Source of the DNA: Paraburkholderia graminis C4D1M
GTDB lineage: Bacteria > Pseudomonadota > Gammaproteobacteria > Burkholderiales > Burkholderiaceae
Direction of reading: 5' to 3'
NCBI RefSeq assembly: GCF_000172415.1
Contig: NZ_ABLD01000012.1
Location: forward strand, 62,001 to 126,000
DNA: 64,000 bases
A program made the translations under genes and the position numbers. Below, one piece after another: positions 1-8,400 of this stretch. The notes beneath the pieces were generated by a model, which had not been told where the DNA came from, did no database searches, and saw nothing but the letters and a program-made list of their open reading frames with translations. Every line of letters begins with the position of its first letter. Position 1 is the first letter of the stretch.

Positions 1-143
1 TGCTGCCCAAGATTTCGTCGGCGCTGGATGCCGCGAAGAGCGGCGTGCGCTCGGTGCACATCATCGACGGGCGTATCGAACATTCGGTGCTGCTCGAAAT
101 TCTCACCGAACAGCCGTTCGGCACGATGATCCGCTCGCATTGA
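1..143 (+). CDS. argB: Acetylglutamate kinase, C-terminal end (partial)
   Basis: The window opens inside a gene whose last 46 codons read in the frame starting at base 3. The end of the protein has the [13 protein letters not shown] stretch, then HIIDGR, and ends in EQPFGTMI followed by a few residues. This is the C-terminal signature of ArgB, which phosphorylates N-acetyl-L-glutamate in arginine biosynthesis. The 5' part lies outside the window. A HAD nucleotidase and slmA follow on the same strand, as is usual in Burkholderiales. The assignment rests only on this short tail, but the tail is characteristic. Confidence 0.88.
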
Positions 144-246
144 TGCCTGCGTCACACCGGGCACACGGGGCGCGCCGCTGCACCGCGCCTCGTGTGTCCA
201 TCACGCCGCTAGCCGCAGCGCCCGGCGCCTGAACAGCACTCTTCCC

Positions 247-1050
247 ATGCGCACTCCGACTTCCCGGCGCCGTCGTCCGCAGATCGCAAGTGGCGGTCCG
301 GTCTGGCTGTTCGATCTCGACAATACGCTGCATCACGCGTCGCACGCGATTTTTCCCGCCATCAATCAGGCGATGACGCAGTACATCATCGACGCGCTGC
401 AAGTCGAGCTCGACGAAGCGAACCGCCTGCGCACCGGCTACACGCAACGTTACGGCGCGGCGCTGCTGGGCCTCACGCGCCATCATCCGCTCGATGCAAA
501 CGACTTCCTGAAGGTCGTCCACACGTTCCCCGATCTCGGCTCGATGATCCGCCACGAGCGAGGCGTCGCGCGTCTCGTCGCGGCGCTGCCGGGCCGCAAG
601 ATCGTGCTGACCAACGCGCCCGAAAGCTATGCGCGCGCAGTGCTCGCGCAACTGCGAATCGAGCGTCTGTTCGAGCAGGTGATCGCCATCGAGCATATGC
701 GCGACCGGCGCCGCTGGCGCGCGAAGCCCGATCACGCAATGCTGCGCAAGGCGATGCGCGACGCGCATGTGTCGCTGAAAGACGTGATCCTCGTCGAAGA
801 CACGCGCTCGCATCTGAAGAACTATCGGCGGCTCGGCATCCGCACCGTGTGGATTACCGGCCATCTGCCGCGTAAGCCGCATATGGACGGCGTGCCCACG
901 CGTCTGCCGGGCACCGGCCGGCCGCATTATGTCGATCGCAGCATTCGTTCGTTAAAATCGCTACGACTGAGCACCCGCTCGGTTCGATTGAAGCGCCAGC
1001 AGACGGGACGACAGCCATGCAGCCGATCGACAAGCCTGACGAAGCCCTAG
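247..1050 (+). CDS. HAD-superfamily pyrimidine 5'-nucleotidase
   Basis: This 267-residue cytoplasmic hydrolase carries HAD motif I as WLFDLDNTL, with nucleophile Asp23 and acid/base Asp25. Motif II is near VLTNAP, and motif III/IV is the lysine-containing region followed by VEDT. It resembles the yeast Sdt1/Phm8 group of pyrimidine nucleotidases, which dephosphorylate UMP/CMP or related nucleotides; the true substrate cannot be read from sequence. The final 34 bp overlap the start of slmA in another frame, which suggests translational coupling. The last 30 or so residues are basic and poorly conserved in appearance, so the true stop is certain but the function of that tail is not. Confidence 0.87.
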   Translation: MRTPTSRRRRPQIASGGPVWLFDLDNTLHHASHAIFPAINQAMTQYIIDALQVELDEANRLRTGYTQRYGAALLGLTRHHPLDANDFLKVVHTFPDLGSMIRHERGVARLVAALPGRKIVLTNAPESYARAVLAQLRIERLFEQVIAIEHMRDRRRWRAKPDHAMLRKAMRDAHVSLKDVILVEDTRSHLKNYRRLGIRTVWITGHLPRKPHMDGVPTRLPGTGRPHYVDRSIRSLKSLRLSTRSVRLKRQQTGRQPCSRSTSLTKP

Positions 1051-1691
1051 CCGAACCCGACCCCGCCGCGGCGGCTGTCCCGCGAGCGCAGCGTCTGAAG
1101 CCAGGCGAGCGCCGCGTGCATATCCTGCAGACGCTCGCCGCGATGCTTGAAGCGCCGAAAAGCGAAAAGATCACCACCGCCGCCCTCGCCTCGCGGCTCG
1201 GCGTGTCGGAAGCGGCGCTTTATCGTCACTTTGCGAGCAAGGCGCAAATGTTCGAAGGACTAATCGAGTTCATCGAACAGACCATCTTCGGCCTGATCAA
1301 TCAGATCGTCGACAAGGAAAACAACGGCGTACTTCAGGCGCGCGCGATCGCGTTGATGCTGCTGAATTTCTCCGCGAAAAATCCTGGCATGACGCGCGTG
1401 CTGACATGCGAGGCGCTGGTCGGCGAACATGAGCGGCTGACGATGCGCGTGAATCAGATGCTCGAGCGCGTCGAAGCTTCGCTGAAGCAATGTTTGCGCT
1501 TGGCCGCGGTGCGTGCCGATGCGTCCGCGCAAGAAGCGTCCGCGCCTCTCCCGGCGGACTACGATCCTGCGGTGCGCGCGAGTCTGCTGTTGAGCTATGT
1601 CATTGGACGCTGGCATCGCTTTGTCCGTAGCGGCTTTGTGCGCATGCCGGCCGACGACGCCGATTCGCAATTGCGAGTGATCCTTCAGTAG
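1017..1691 (+). CDS. slmA: Nucleoid occlusion factor SlmA (TetR family)
   Basis: This is a 224-residue TetR-type protein. An N-terminal helix-turn-helix (about residues 50-75, containing ITTAALASRLGVSEAALYRHF) is followed by an all-helical C-terminal domain. SlmA binds SBS sites on the chromosome and antagonises FtsZ ring assembly over the nucleoid. It is slightly longer than E. coli SlmA (198 residues), because of a Pro/Ala-rich N-terminal leader of about 25 residues. The ATG lies inside the end of the upstream nucleotidase gene. A shorter start further downstream is possible but would begin very close to the DNA-binding domain. Confidence 0.9.
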   Translation: MQPIDKPDEALAEPDPAAAAVPRAQRLKPGERRVHILQTLAAMLEAPKSEKITTAALASRLGVSEAALYRHFASKAQMFEGLIEFIEQTIFGLINQIVDKENNGVLQARAIALMLLNFSAKNPGMTRVLTCEALVGEHERLTMRVNQMLERVEASLKQCLRLAAVRADASAQEASAPLPADYDPAVRASLLLSYVIGRWHRFVRSGFVRMPADDADSQLRVILQ

Positions 1692-1997
1692 CGTTCTCGG
1701 GAAGCCCCGTGGGCTGTCGGCCAGACGTTGCCGCCCGGAATTTTCCGCTATACTTTGCGCCTGACTGCGGCCTTGCATTACCTGAAAGCACATGACAGGT
1801 ATCGAGGGAACCGCGCTCCAGAACACACGTACTACGCGCCGATTTGCTGACTCGATTGCGGGCGCGCGAACCAGTGGAACAATTCCGCGGTTCACTATAA
1901 ATGCGGCTAAAGAGGTCGTCAGCCGCGCACAAGTCGTTCTCCTCCGTGCTTTGCCGACGCCGTCTAGCCGCCCTGTCTTTGTCAAATGGCGGAATGA
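1692..1997. other. Intergenic region slmA-metX
   Basis: The 306 bases hold no convincing gene; the short reading frames here lack a ribosome-binding site and family resemblance. A -10-like TATACT at 1749-1754 has a TTGCCG 15 bp upstream (1728-1733), which is shorter than optimal spacing. A second AT-rich element (CTATAAAT) lies near 1895. One of these may drive metX. I could not recognise a SAM or SAH riboswitch in the leader. Confidence 0.4.
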
Positions 1998-3143
1998 ATG
2001 GAATCGATCGGTATCGTCGCTCCACAAAAAATGCATTTCACCGAGCCGTTGCGTCTGCAAAACGGCAGCTCGCTTGCCGGCTACGACCTGATGGTCGAGA
2101 CCTACGGCACGCTCAACGCCGCGCGCAGCAATGCGGTGCTCGTGTGCCACGCGCTCAACGCGTCGCATCATGTGGCGGGCGTCTATGCGGACAATCCAAA
2201 GGACATCGGCTGGTGGGACAACATGGTCGGCCCAGGCAAACCGCTCGATACGGATAAGTTCTTCGTGATCGGCGTGAACAATCTCGGCTCGTGCTTCGGT
2301 TCGACGGGGCCCATGAGTATCGATCCGGCCACCGGCAAACCGTATGGCGCGGCCTTCCCCGTGGTGACGGTGGAAGACTGGGTCAATGCGCAGGCGCTCG
2401 TCGCGGACCGGTTCGGCATCGAGCGCTTCGCCGCGGTCATGGGCGGCAGCCTCGGCGGCATGCAGGCGCTCGCGTGGAGCATGATGTATCCGCAGCGTGT
2501 CGCGCATTGCATCGTGGTGGCGTCCACGCCGAAGCTGTCCGCGCAAAACATTGCGTTCAACGAAGTGGCGCGCTCGGCGATTCTGTCGGACCCCGACTTC
2601 CACGGCGGCAACTACTACGCGCACAACGTCAAGCCGAAGCGCGGCTTGCGCGTCGCGCGCATGATCGGCCACATCACCTATCTGTCGGACGACGACATGG
2701 CCGAGAAATTCGGCCGTTCGCTGCGACGCGCGGAAGGCGCGCTCGACGCGTACAACTTCAACTTCGACGTGGAGTTCGAAGTGGAGTCGTACCTGCGCTA
2801 TCAGGGCGACAAGTTCGCCGACTACTTCGACGCGAACACGTATCTGCTGATCACGCGCGCGCTCGATTACTTCGATCCGGCGAAAGCCTTCGAAGGCGAT
2901 CTGACAGCGGCCCTTGCGCACACCACAGCGAAATATCTGATTGCCAGCTTCTCAACCGACTGGCGTTTCGCGCCGGCCCGCTCGCGCGAACTCGTGAAGG
3001 CGCTGCTCGATCACAAGCGCACCGTGACGTACGCGGAAATCGACGCGCCGCACGGCCACGACGCCTTCCTGCTCGACGACGCGCGCTATCACAACCTGAT
3101 GCGCGCCTACTACGAACGCATTGCGAACGAGGTGAACGCATGA
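1998..3143 (+). CDS. metX: Homoserine O-acyltransferase MetX
   Basis: This 381-residue alpha/beta-hydrolase-fold enzyme activates homoserine by O-acylation (acetyl or succinyl) in the first committed step of methionine biosynthesis. The nucleophile elbow MGGSLGGMQA places the catalytic Ser at residue 151. The acid is Asp321 (in STDWRFAP) and the base is His354 (in PHGHDAF). The conserved NNLGSCFGSTGP stretch is also present. Several proteobacterial MetX proteins use succinyl-CoA rather than acetyl-CoA, and sequence reading alone does not settle this. The stop overlaps the metW start in ATGA, the usual metX-metW coupling. Confidence 0.95.
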   Translation: MESIGIVAPQKMHFTEPLRLQNGSSLAGYDLMVETYGTLNAARSNAVLVCHALNASHHVAGVYADNPKDIGWWDNMVGPGKPLDTDKFFVIGVNNLGSCFGSTGPMSIDPATGKPYGAAFPVVTVEDWVNAQALVADRFGIERFAAVMGGSLGGMQALAWSMMYPQRVAHCIVVASTPKLSAQNIAFNEVARSAILSDPDFHGGNYYAHNVKPKRGLRVARMIGHITYLSDDDMAEKFGRSLRRAEGALDAYNFNFDVEFEVESYLRYQGDKFADYFDANTYLLITRALDYFDPAKAFEGDLTAALAHTTAKYLIASFSTDWRFAPARSRELVKALLDHKRTVTYAEIDAPHGHDAFLLDDARYHNLMRAYYERIANEVNA

Positions 3144-3748
3144 ACCAGCGAGCACTCGATTATCTGGCGCTGCGCCCGGACTTCCGCGCGATCGCCCGCT
3201 GGGTCGAACCGCGCGCCACGGTGCTGGACCTGGGTTGCGGCGACGGCTCGCTGCTGTCGCTGCTCACCGAGGAACTGGACGTGCAAGGCTACGGCATCGA
3301 AATCAACGACGCGGGCGTGCTGGCCGCGACGCAAAACGGCGTCAACGTGATCCAGCAGAATCTCGAAGACGGCCTGCGTCTTTTCGAAGACGGCAGCTTC
3401 GATTTCGCGGTTTTGTCGCAGACGCTGCAAACCATTCATCAGACCGCGGCGATTTTGCGGGAAACCGTGCGCGTCGGTCGCGAATGCATCGTGTCGTTTC
3501 CGAACTTCGGCTATTGGGCGCATCGGCTTTCCGTAGTTCGGGGACGCATGCCGGTGTCGAAGTCGCTGCCCTATCAATGGCACAACACGCCGAACGTGCG
3601 CGTGCTGACCATCAAGGACTTCGAGGCGCTCGCGCCCGAAGTCGGCATCGAAATTCTCGACCGTGTCGTGCTGCACGACGGTCAGACGGTGCGGTGGGGC
3701 GTGAACTGGCGTGGTAGTCTTGCGGTCTATCGCGTCAAGAAAAGCTAA
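3140..3748 (+). CDS. metW: Methionine biosynthesis protein MetW
   Basis: This is a 202-residue class I SAM-dependent methyltransferase-fold protein. Motif I is VLDLGCGDGSLL (about residues 29-40), and the acidic loop EIND follows. MetW is the regular partner of MetX in beta- and gammaproteobacteria, and its exact biochemical role is unsettled; it has been linked to MetX activity. The ATG at 3140 overlaps the metX stop by four bases (ATGA). The open frame extends far upstream antiphase to metX, but that extension is a shadow and this start gives the normal family length. Confidence 0.93.
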   Translation: MNQRALDYLALRPDFRAIARWVEPRATVLDLGCGDGSLLSLLTEELDVQGYGIEINDAGVLAATQNGVNVIQQNLEDGLRLFEDGSFDFAVLSQTLQTIHQTAAILRETVRVGRECIVSFPNFGYWAHRLSVVRGRMPVSKSLPYQWHNTPNVRVLTIKDFEALAPEVGIEILDRVVLHDGQTVRWGVNWRGSLAVYRVKKS

Positions 3749-3762
3749 CGCAAGCTATCCAC

Positions 3763-5157
3763 ATGTCGAACCCGCCGCACGAGGCGCCTGCACTTACCGC
3801 TCACGAAGAACATCCCGGCTGGCGCGCGTTTTTTAATACGCGCATGCTGATCTGCGTCTTTCTCGGCTTTACGTCGGGATTGCCGCTGTTCACGCTCGTC
3901 TATCTGGTGCAGGCATGGTTGCGCTCCGAAGGCGTCAATCTGAAGGAGATTGGCCTTTTTGCGCTGATCCAGTTTCCCTATACCTGGAAGTTCATCTGGG
4001 CGCCGCTGATGGATCGCTACGTCCCGCGCTTTCCGGGCTGGCGTCCCGGCAGACGGCGGGGCTGGATGCTCGTCACGCAGATTCTGGTCGCGGGCGCTAT
4101 CGGCACGCTTGGGTTCGTGTCGCCGCGCGACGCGATCTGGACCGTCGCGGCATTGACGGCGCTCGTCGCGTTTTTCGGCGCAAGCCAGGACATTTCAATC
4201 GATGCCTACCGGCGCGAGTTGCTAAGCGACACGCAACAGGGTCTCGGCAATGCGGTGCACGTCAATGCCTACAAGATCGCGGCACTGGTGCCGGGTTCGC
4301 TGGCGCTGATTCTGTCAGATCATTTGCCGTGGACTACCGTGTTCATCGTGACCGCTGCGTTCATGGTGCCCGGCATGGTGATGACGCTTGTCGTACGCGA
4401 GCCCGAAGTGCACGGCACGCCGCCCAAGAATTTGCGCGACGCGATCGTGCAGCCGTTCCGCGAATTCGTCGAGCGCGATGGCTGGCGCGGCGCGCTGTTC
4501 GTGCTCGGCTTCATCTTTCTGTACAAGCTCGGCGACACGATGGCGACGACGTTGTCCACGTCGTTCTTTCTCGACATCGGTTTCTCGCGCACGCAGATCG
4601 GCGTGATCGCGAAAACGACGGCGTTTGGCGCGAGTCTCGCGGGCGGAATTGTCGGCGGCATCTGGCTGATGAAGATCGGCATCGGCCGCGGCTTGTGGAT
4701 CTTCGGCATCCTGCAGATGGTGTCGACGCTCGGCTTTGCCTGGCTCGCGCATCTCGGACCGGCATCGCCTGGCTTGACGGCGATTTACGACATCGCCGTG
4801 TGGACCAGCGAAGGCACGACGAAGCTGCTGTCGTGGGTCGGCATCGACTGGTCGGTGCAACTCGAACCGCGCTCGGTCGCGCTCGCGCTCGTCTACGGTT
4901 TCGAAACTTTCTCCACCGGTCTGACGATGGCGGCCTTCACCGCGTACATCGCCAGCACGACCGATCCACGCTATACGGCCACGCAGTTTGCGCTCTTTAC
5001 GAGCCTCGCTTCGGTGCCGCGCACGTTGGCGTCGGCGGCGAGCGGCTATGTGGTCGCGAAGATCGGCTGGTTCGACTACTTCATTGTCTGTACCGCGTTG
5101 GCTGTGCCGGGCATGCTGCTTCTGTTGCGCATCGCGCCGTGGAGAGTGCGGTCGTGA
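3763..5157 (+). CDS. ampG: AmpG-type muropeptide permease (MFS)
   Basis: This 464-residue inner-membrane protein has about 12-14 hydrophobic segments and opens with a cytoplasmic leader, then LGFTSGLPLFTLVYL. It matches AmpG, which imports GlcNAc-anhydroMurNAc peptides for cell-wall recycling and can feed beta-lactamase induction. Conserved features seen are the SGLP motif in TM1 and SQDISIDAYRRELL in the central region. It starts 14 nt after metW, so it may be co-transcribed with metXW. Its stop overlaps the GTG of the following M48 protease gene. Confidence 0.9.
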   Translation: MSNPPHEAPALTAHEEHPGWRAFFNTRMLICVFLGFTSGLPLFTLVYLVQAWLRSEGVNLKEIGLFALIQFPYTWKFIWAPLMDRYVPRFPGWRPGRRRGWMLVTQILVAGAIGTLGFVSPRDAIWTVAALTALVAFFGASQDISIDAYRRELLSDTQQGLGNAVHVNAYKIAALVPGSLALILSDHLPWTTVFIVTAAFMVPGMVMTLVVREPEVHGTPPKNLRDAIVQPFREFVERDGWRGALFVLGFIFLYKLGDTMATTLSTSFFLDIGFSRTQIGVIAKTTAFGASLAGGIVGGIWLMKIGIGRGLWIFGILQMVSTLGFAWLAHLGPASPGLTAIYDIAVWTSEGTTKLLSWVGIDWSVQLEPRSVALALVYGFETFSTGLTMAAFTAYIASTTDPRYTATQFALFTSLASVPRTLASAASGYVVAKIGWFDYFIVCTALAVPGMLLLLRIAPWRVRS

Positions 5158-6425
5158 AGGTGCTTTTCGCAAAACAGCCATTGCGCTTCGGTGCAAGTCG
5201 CGGCGTCGCGTTGCGCGATGCTGGCCGTGGTGCGCTTCGCGCAGCGTTGTGGGTCGGCTGTTCGGGGTTTGTGAGTTTGATCGCGCCGTCCGCTGCTGTT
5301 TACGCAGCCACTGGAGCGCCGGCCGCCGCCGCGCCGACCACCGCTGCACCGCCCGCCGCTAACAGCGCCGCGACCGGCACGGCGCTCAACGCTGCAACGG
5401 CTGCTGCGCCGCAACCGCCCGCGCCCGCGGCCAAATCCGCGGCGGCGGCCACGAACGCCGAAAGCGCGCCGATTGCACCGCCGGCCGCGAACAGCGCGAC
5501 GAGTTCCGGCAACGCGCCGCCAGGGCCAACCGCTCAACCATCCCCGAGCGCGAAAGCCGCGGCGCCGACGTCATCGCCCGCTGGCGCTGCAAAGCCGGCT
5601 GCGTCGTACGGCCCGAGCAACCAGTTGCGTTACGGCGGCTATCTGGTGTTCCGCAACCTGATTCCGTCGCCGATGCTCGAGGCGCAAGCCGCCGAAGAGT
5701 TCAGCCAGATCGCGTACGGCGCCGAGCACGCCAACCGTCTGTACGGCGACGCCGATGCACACGTCACGCGCGTGCGCTCGATCGTCGACAAGATGGTTCC
5801 GTACTCGCTCAAATGGAACGAGCGGGCGAAAGGCTGGAAGTGGGACGTCGCCGTCGTGCGTTCGCCCGACATTCGCATGTACTGCCTGCCGGGCGGCAAG
5901 ATCGTCGTGTACGGCGGGCTGCTCGACCGCGCGCATCTGAATGACAACGAGCTCGGTATGCTGATTGGCCATGAGATCGCGCATGCGCTGCGTGAACATG
6001 CGCGTGAGCGGCTCGGTCAGTTGCAGGCAAGCCAATTGGATTCGTCGGGCACGATCCCGCAGCTCTTCGGTCTCGCGGACCTGGGCGCGGCGCCGCTCGG
6101 CATCGGTTCGCGCCTGCTCGAAATGAAGTACGAAAACACGGACGAAACCGAAGCCGACGTGATCGGCAGCGACATCGCCTCTCGTGCGGGCTTCGATCCG
6201 CGCGCGGCAGTCACGCTGTGGGACAAGCTCGCGCAGGCCACGCGCAGCAATCGCGAGCAGGGCTTTATCTACGTGCATCCGTACTCGCCCGCGCGCCGCC
6301 AGGACATCGTCAAGCGTCTGCCGGACATGCTGCCGCTTTATGCCAAGGCCATCGGCAAAACCGTGGATGCGCTGCCGGACTATGCGGGCATGGGCCGTCC
6401 GCGCCGCAAACTGGCGCGCGATTAA
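5154..6425 (+). CDS. Exported M48-family metalloprotease
   Basis: The GTG at 5154 overlaps the ampG stop (GTGA) and gives 423 residues. A hydrophobic signal-like segment lies within about residues 20-40. Then comes an Ala/Pro/Thr/Ser-rich low-complexity linker of roughly 100 residues, and the catalytic domain. The zinc site is HEIAH, with His273, Glu274 and His277; the third ligand is Glu333 in the ETEADVIG motif. The domain resembles YcaL/LoiP/BepA-type periplasmic M48 proteases. Coupling to ampG suggests an envelope role, but the substrate is unknown. The open frame continues upstream inside ampG; that part is not coding. Confidence 0.82.
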   Translation: MKVLFAKQPLRFGASRGVALRDAGRGALRAALWVGCSGFVSLIAPSAAVYAATGAPAAAAPTTAAPPAANSAATGTALNAATAAAPQPPAPAAKSAAAATNAESAPIAPPAANSATSSGNAPPGPTAQPSPSAKAAAPTSSPAGAAKPAASYGPSNQLRYGGYLVFRNLIPSPMLEAQAAEEFSQIAYGAEHANRLYGDADAHVTRVRSIVDKMVPYSLKWNERAKGWKWDVAVVRSPDIRMYCLPGGKIVVYGGLLDRAHLNDNELGMLIGHEIAHALREHARERLGQLQASQLDSSGTIPQLFGLADLGAAPLGIGSRLLEMKYENTDETEADVIGSDIASRAGFDPRAAVTLWDKLAQATRSNREQGFIYVHPYSPARRQDIVKRLPDMLPLYAKAIGKTVDALPDYAGMGRPRRKLARD

Positions 6426-6538
6426 CGGGCGTCACGCTTCACGCCTCCGCGATCTCGAGCGGGCGTCTTGCGGACGCCGCTCAAGCGCTCTTACCGACGC
6501 GGCGCTTCAACTCAAGGCCGCCGCGCAGAATCTAAAAC

Positions 6539-7321
6539 TCACTTCTTCGTCACGTCGTGGTCGTAGTCGACCGTCAGCGGCGCGTGATCGCTGAACTTGA
6601 TGTCGCGAAACACTTCAGTGCGTTTCGCCTTGCTCGCGATGCCCGGCGTCGCGATCTGATAATCGATCCGCCACCCCACGTTCTTCGCATACGCCTGGCC
6701 GCGATTGCTCCACCACGTATATTGCTCGGGCCGCTGATCGAGCGTGCGGAAGACGTCGACGTAACCGACTTCGTCGAACAGTTTGGTGAGCCACGCGCGC
6801 TCTTCCGGCAGGCAACCCGAATTCTTCTGATTGCTCTTCCAGTTCTTGATGTCGATTTCCTTGTGGACGATATTCACGTCGCCGCACAGGATCACTTCGC
6901 GCTCGCGCGCGAGCTGCGCGAGATGCGGCATGAACTCGTCCATGAAACGATACTTGGCCTGCTGACGCTCTTCGCCGCTCGACCCTGACGGCACATACAC
7001 CGACACAACCGACAGCTTGCCGAAACGCAGTTCGACATAACGCCCTTCGGGATCGAATTCCTCGCTGCCGAAGCCGATCACAACCTCATCCGGCTCGTGA
7101 CGCGTGTACACACCCGCGCCGCTATAACCCTTCTTCACCGCGTGCTGGAAATAGCCGGTGAAATCATGCGGCGCGAGGAATTCCGGCGTCATGTCGTCCT
7201 GCGAACATTTGATTTCCTGCACGCAAAGTACGTCGGCATTCTGCTCGCCGAACCAGTCGAAAAAACCCTTTTTGGCCGCTGAGCGGATGCCGTTCAGGTT
7301 GGCGGTAATCACACGCAACAT
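6539..7321 (-). CDS. xth: Exodeoxyribonuclease III
   Basis: This 260-residue EEP-fold nuclease starts MLRVITANLNGIRSA. The LCVQEIK motif holds the metal-binding Glu. The conserved YSGAGVYTR stretch, the GDVNI active-site segment and the terminal SDHAPLTVDYD with its catalytic Asp-His are also present. It removes 3' blocks and incises at AP sites in base-excision repair. It sits 67 nt downstream of the PPK2 gene on the same strand and converges on the M48 protease gene. Confidence 0.95.
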   Translation of the reverse strand: MLRVITANLNGIRSAAKKGFFDWFGEQNADVLCVQEIKCSQDDMTPEFLAPHDFTGYFQHAVKKGYSGAGVYTRHEPDEVVIGFGSEEFDPEGRYVELRFGKLSVVSVYVPSGSSGEERQQAKYRFMDEFMPHLAQLAREREVILCGDVNIVHKEIDIKNWKSNQKNSGCLPEERAWLTKLFDEVGYVDVFRTLDQRPEQYTWWSNRGQAYAKNVGWRIDYQIATPGIASKAKRTEVFRDIKFSDHAPLTVDYDHDVTKK

Positions 7322-7388
7322 GTCGTTCCTTTGTGTTCGATTCGTTTGGAGATTCGTCTTCGAGATGGTTTTCCGACGACGCCGAAAG

Positions 7389-8225
7389 TCATTCGATCTT
7401 CACGCCTTTCAGCGATTCCTTGGCCGGCGGGAATTCCAGCTTCAGGTCCTGGAAAGTGCGCAATAGCAACTCGGCGACCATCACATTGCGATGCGTTTTC
7501 GAGTCCGCGGGAATGACGTACCACGGCGCGTATTCGGTCGAAGTCGCGGCCAGCGCGTTGCGATAAACGCCCTGGTATGTGTCCCACTGCTTGCGTGCGT
7601 CGAGATCCGCTACGTCGAACTTCCAGTGCTTGGTCTCATCGTCGACGCGCGCCTGAAGCCGCTCGCGCTGCTCGTCCTTCGAAATATGCAGCATGCACTT
7701 GATGATCGTCGTGTCGCTATCGGCAAGCAGTTCCTCGAACTGGCGAATGTGGCGGCAGCGCACGTCGAATGCATTCGCGTCGATGTTGCCGAGCACGGTC
7801 GGCACCAGCAGGTCTTCATAGTGGCTGCGATTGAAGATTGTCAGTTCGCCCGCAGCGGGCGCTTGCGCATGCACGCGCCACAGGAAGTCGTGCGCGAGTT
7901 CGTCGGGCGTCGGCGCCCTGAACGGCGCGATGCGCAGGCCGAGCGGGTCGACTTCGTGAAATACGGCGCGAATCGTGCCGTCCTTGCCGCTCGTGTCCAT
8001 GCCTTGCAGGACCAGCAGCACGCGGCGTTTTCGTTGCGCGTGCAAGCGTTCCTGCAAGACGTCGAGCTTCGCGCCGATCTCGGAGAGCCGCTCGCGGTCG
8101 GAATCTTTCGATCCCGTGGAAAAAGGCTTCGACGCGGGATCGAAATCGTCGAGCGAGAATTTGCCGTTCTTTTTGCCCTCGAAATAAGGCACGCGGAAAT
8201 CGTCGAGGTCGGGTCGCTTCGCCAT
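7389..8225 (-). CDS. PPK2-family polyphosphate kinase
   Basis: This 278-residue cytoplasmic kinase has a Walker A motif VLQGMDTSGKDGT, a Walker B region FNRSHYEDLL, and the lid-region Arg/Lys residues around RCRHIRQFEELL. PPK2 enzymes transfer phosphate between inorganic polyphosphate and nucleotides (AMP, ADP or GDP). The single-domain length fits class I or class III proteins. The ATG at 8225 (MAKRPDLDDFRVP) is chosen over an upstream in-frame start because the 50 extra residues look like non-coding sequence and overlap the gatB terminator hairpin. Confidence 0.88.
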   Translation of the reverse strand: MAKRPDLDDFRVPYFEGKKNGKFSLDDFDPASKPFSTGSKDSDRERLSEIGAKLDVLQERLHAQRKRRVLLVLQGMDTSGKDGTIRAVFHEVDPLGLRIAPFRAPTPDELAHDFLWRVHAQAPAAGELTIFNRSHYEDLLVPTVLGNIDANAFDVRCRHIRQFEELLADSDTTIIKCMLHISKDEQRERLQARVDDETKHWKFDVADLDARKQWDTYQGVYRNALAATSTEYAPWYVIPADSKTHRNVMVAELLLRTFQDLKLEFPPAKESLKGVKIE

Positions 8226-8279
8226 CCACACACTCCGTAATCTGCGTTCGGGTTCGCAAAAGCGGGCCCGCAAATGAAA

Positions 8280-8317
8280 CGGGCCGTTGCCGCACTTTCG
8301 TTTCCGGCAACAGCCCG
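8280..8317 (-). terminator. Rho-independent terminator downstream of gatB
   Basis: Read on the minus strand, two 13-base arms (8305-8317 and 8280-8292) pair with one G-U wobble around a 12-base loop. A T-rich stretch (TTTCATTT) follows at 8279-8272. The hairpin lies between the gatB stop and the PPK2 start and probably separates the two transcripts. Confidence 0.62.
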
Positions 8318-8400
8318 CGGTCGCCGAAGCGCAAACAATGCTTCGGCTATAGACGTTCGACCGCACGTCGGCCAAATTTCAGCCTGGCCCGAACGAGGCG

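Noticed and set aside
1792..2091. Possible small gene between slmA and metX
   Set aside because: No ribosome-binding site, no recognisable domain, and it overlaps the metX start.
1260..2921. 553-residue open frame antisense to slmA/metX
   Set aside because: Arg/His-rich mirror of real genes in GC-rich DNA, with no family resemblance and a clear true gene on the other strand.
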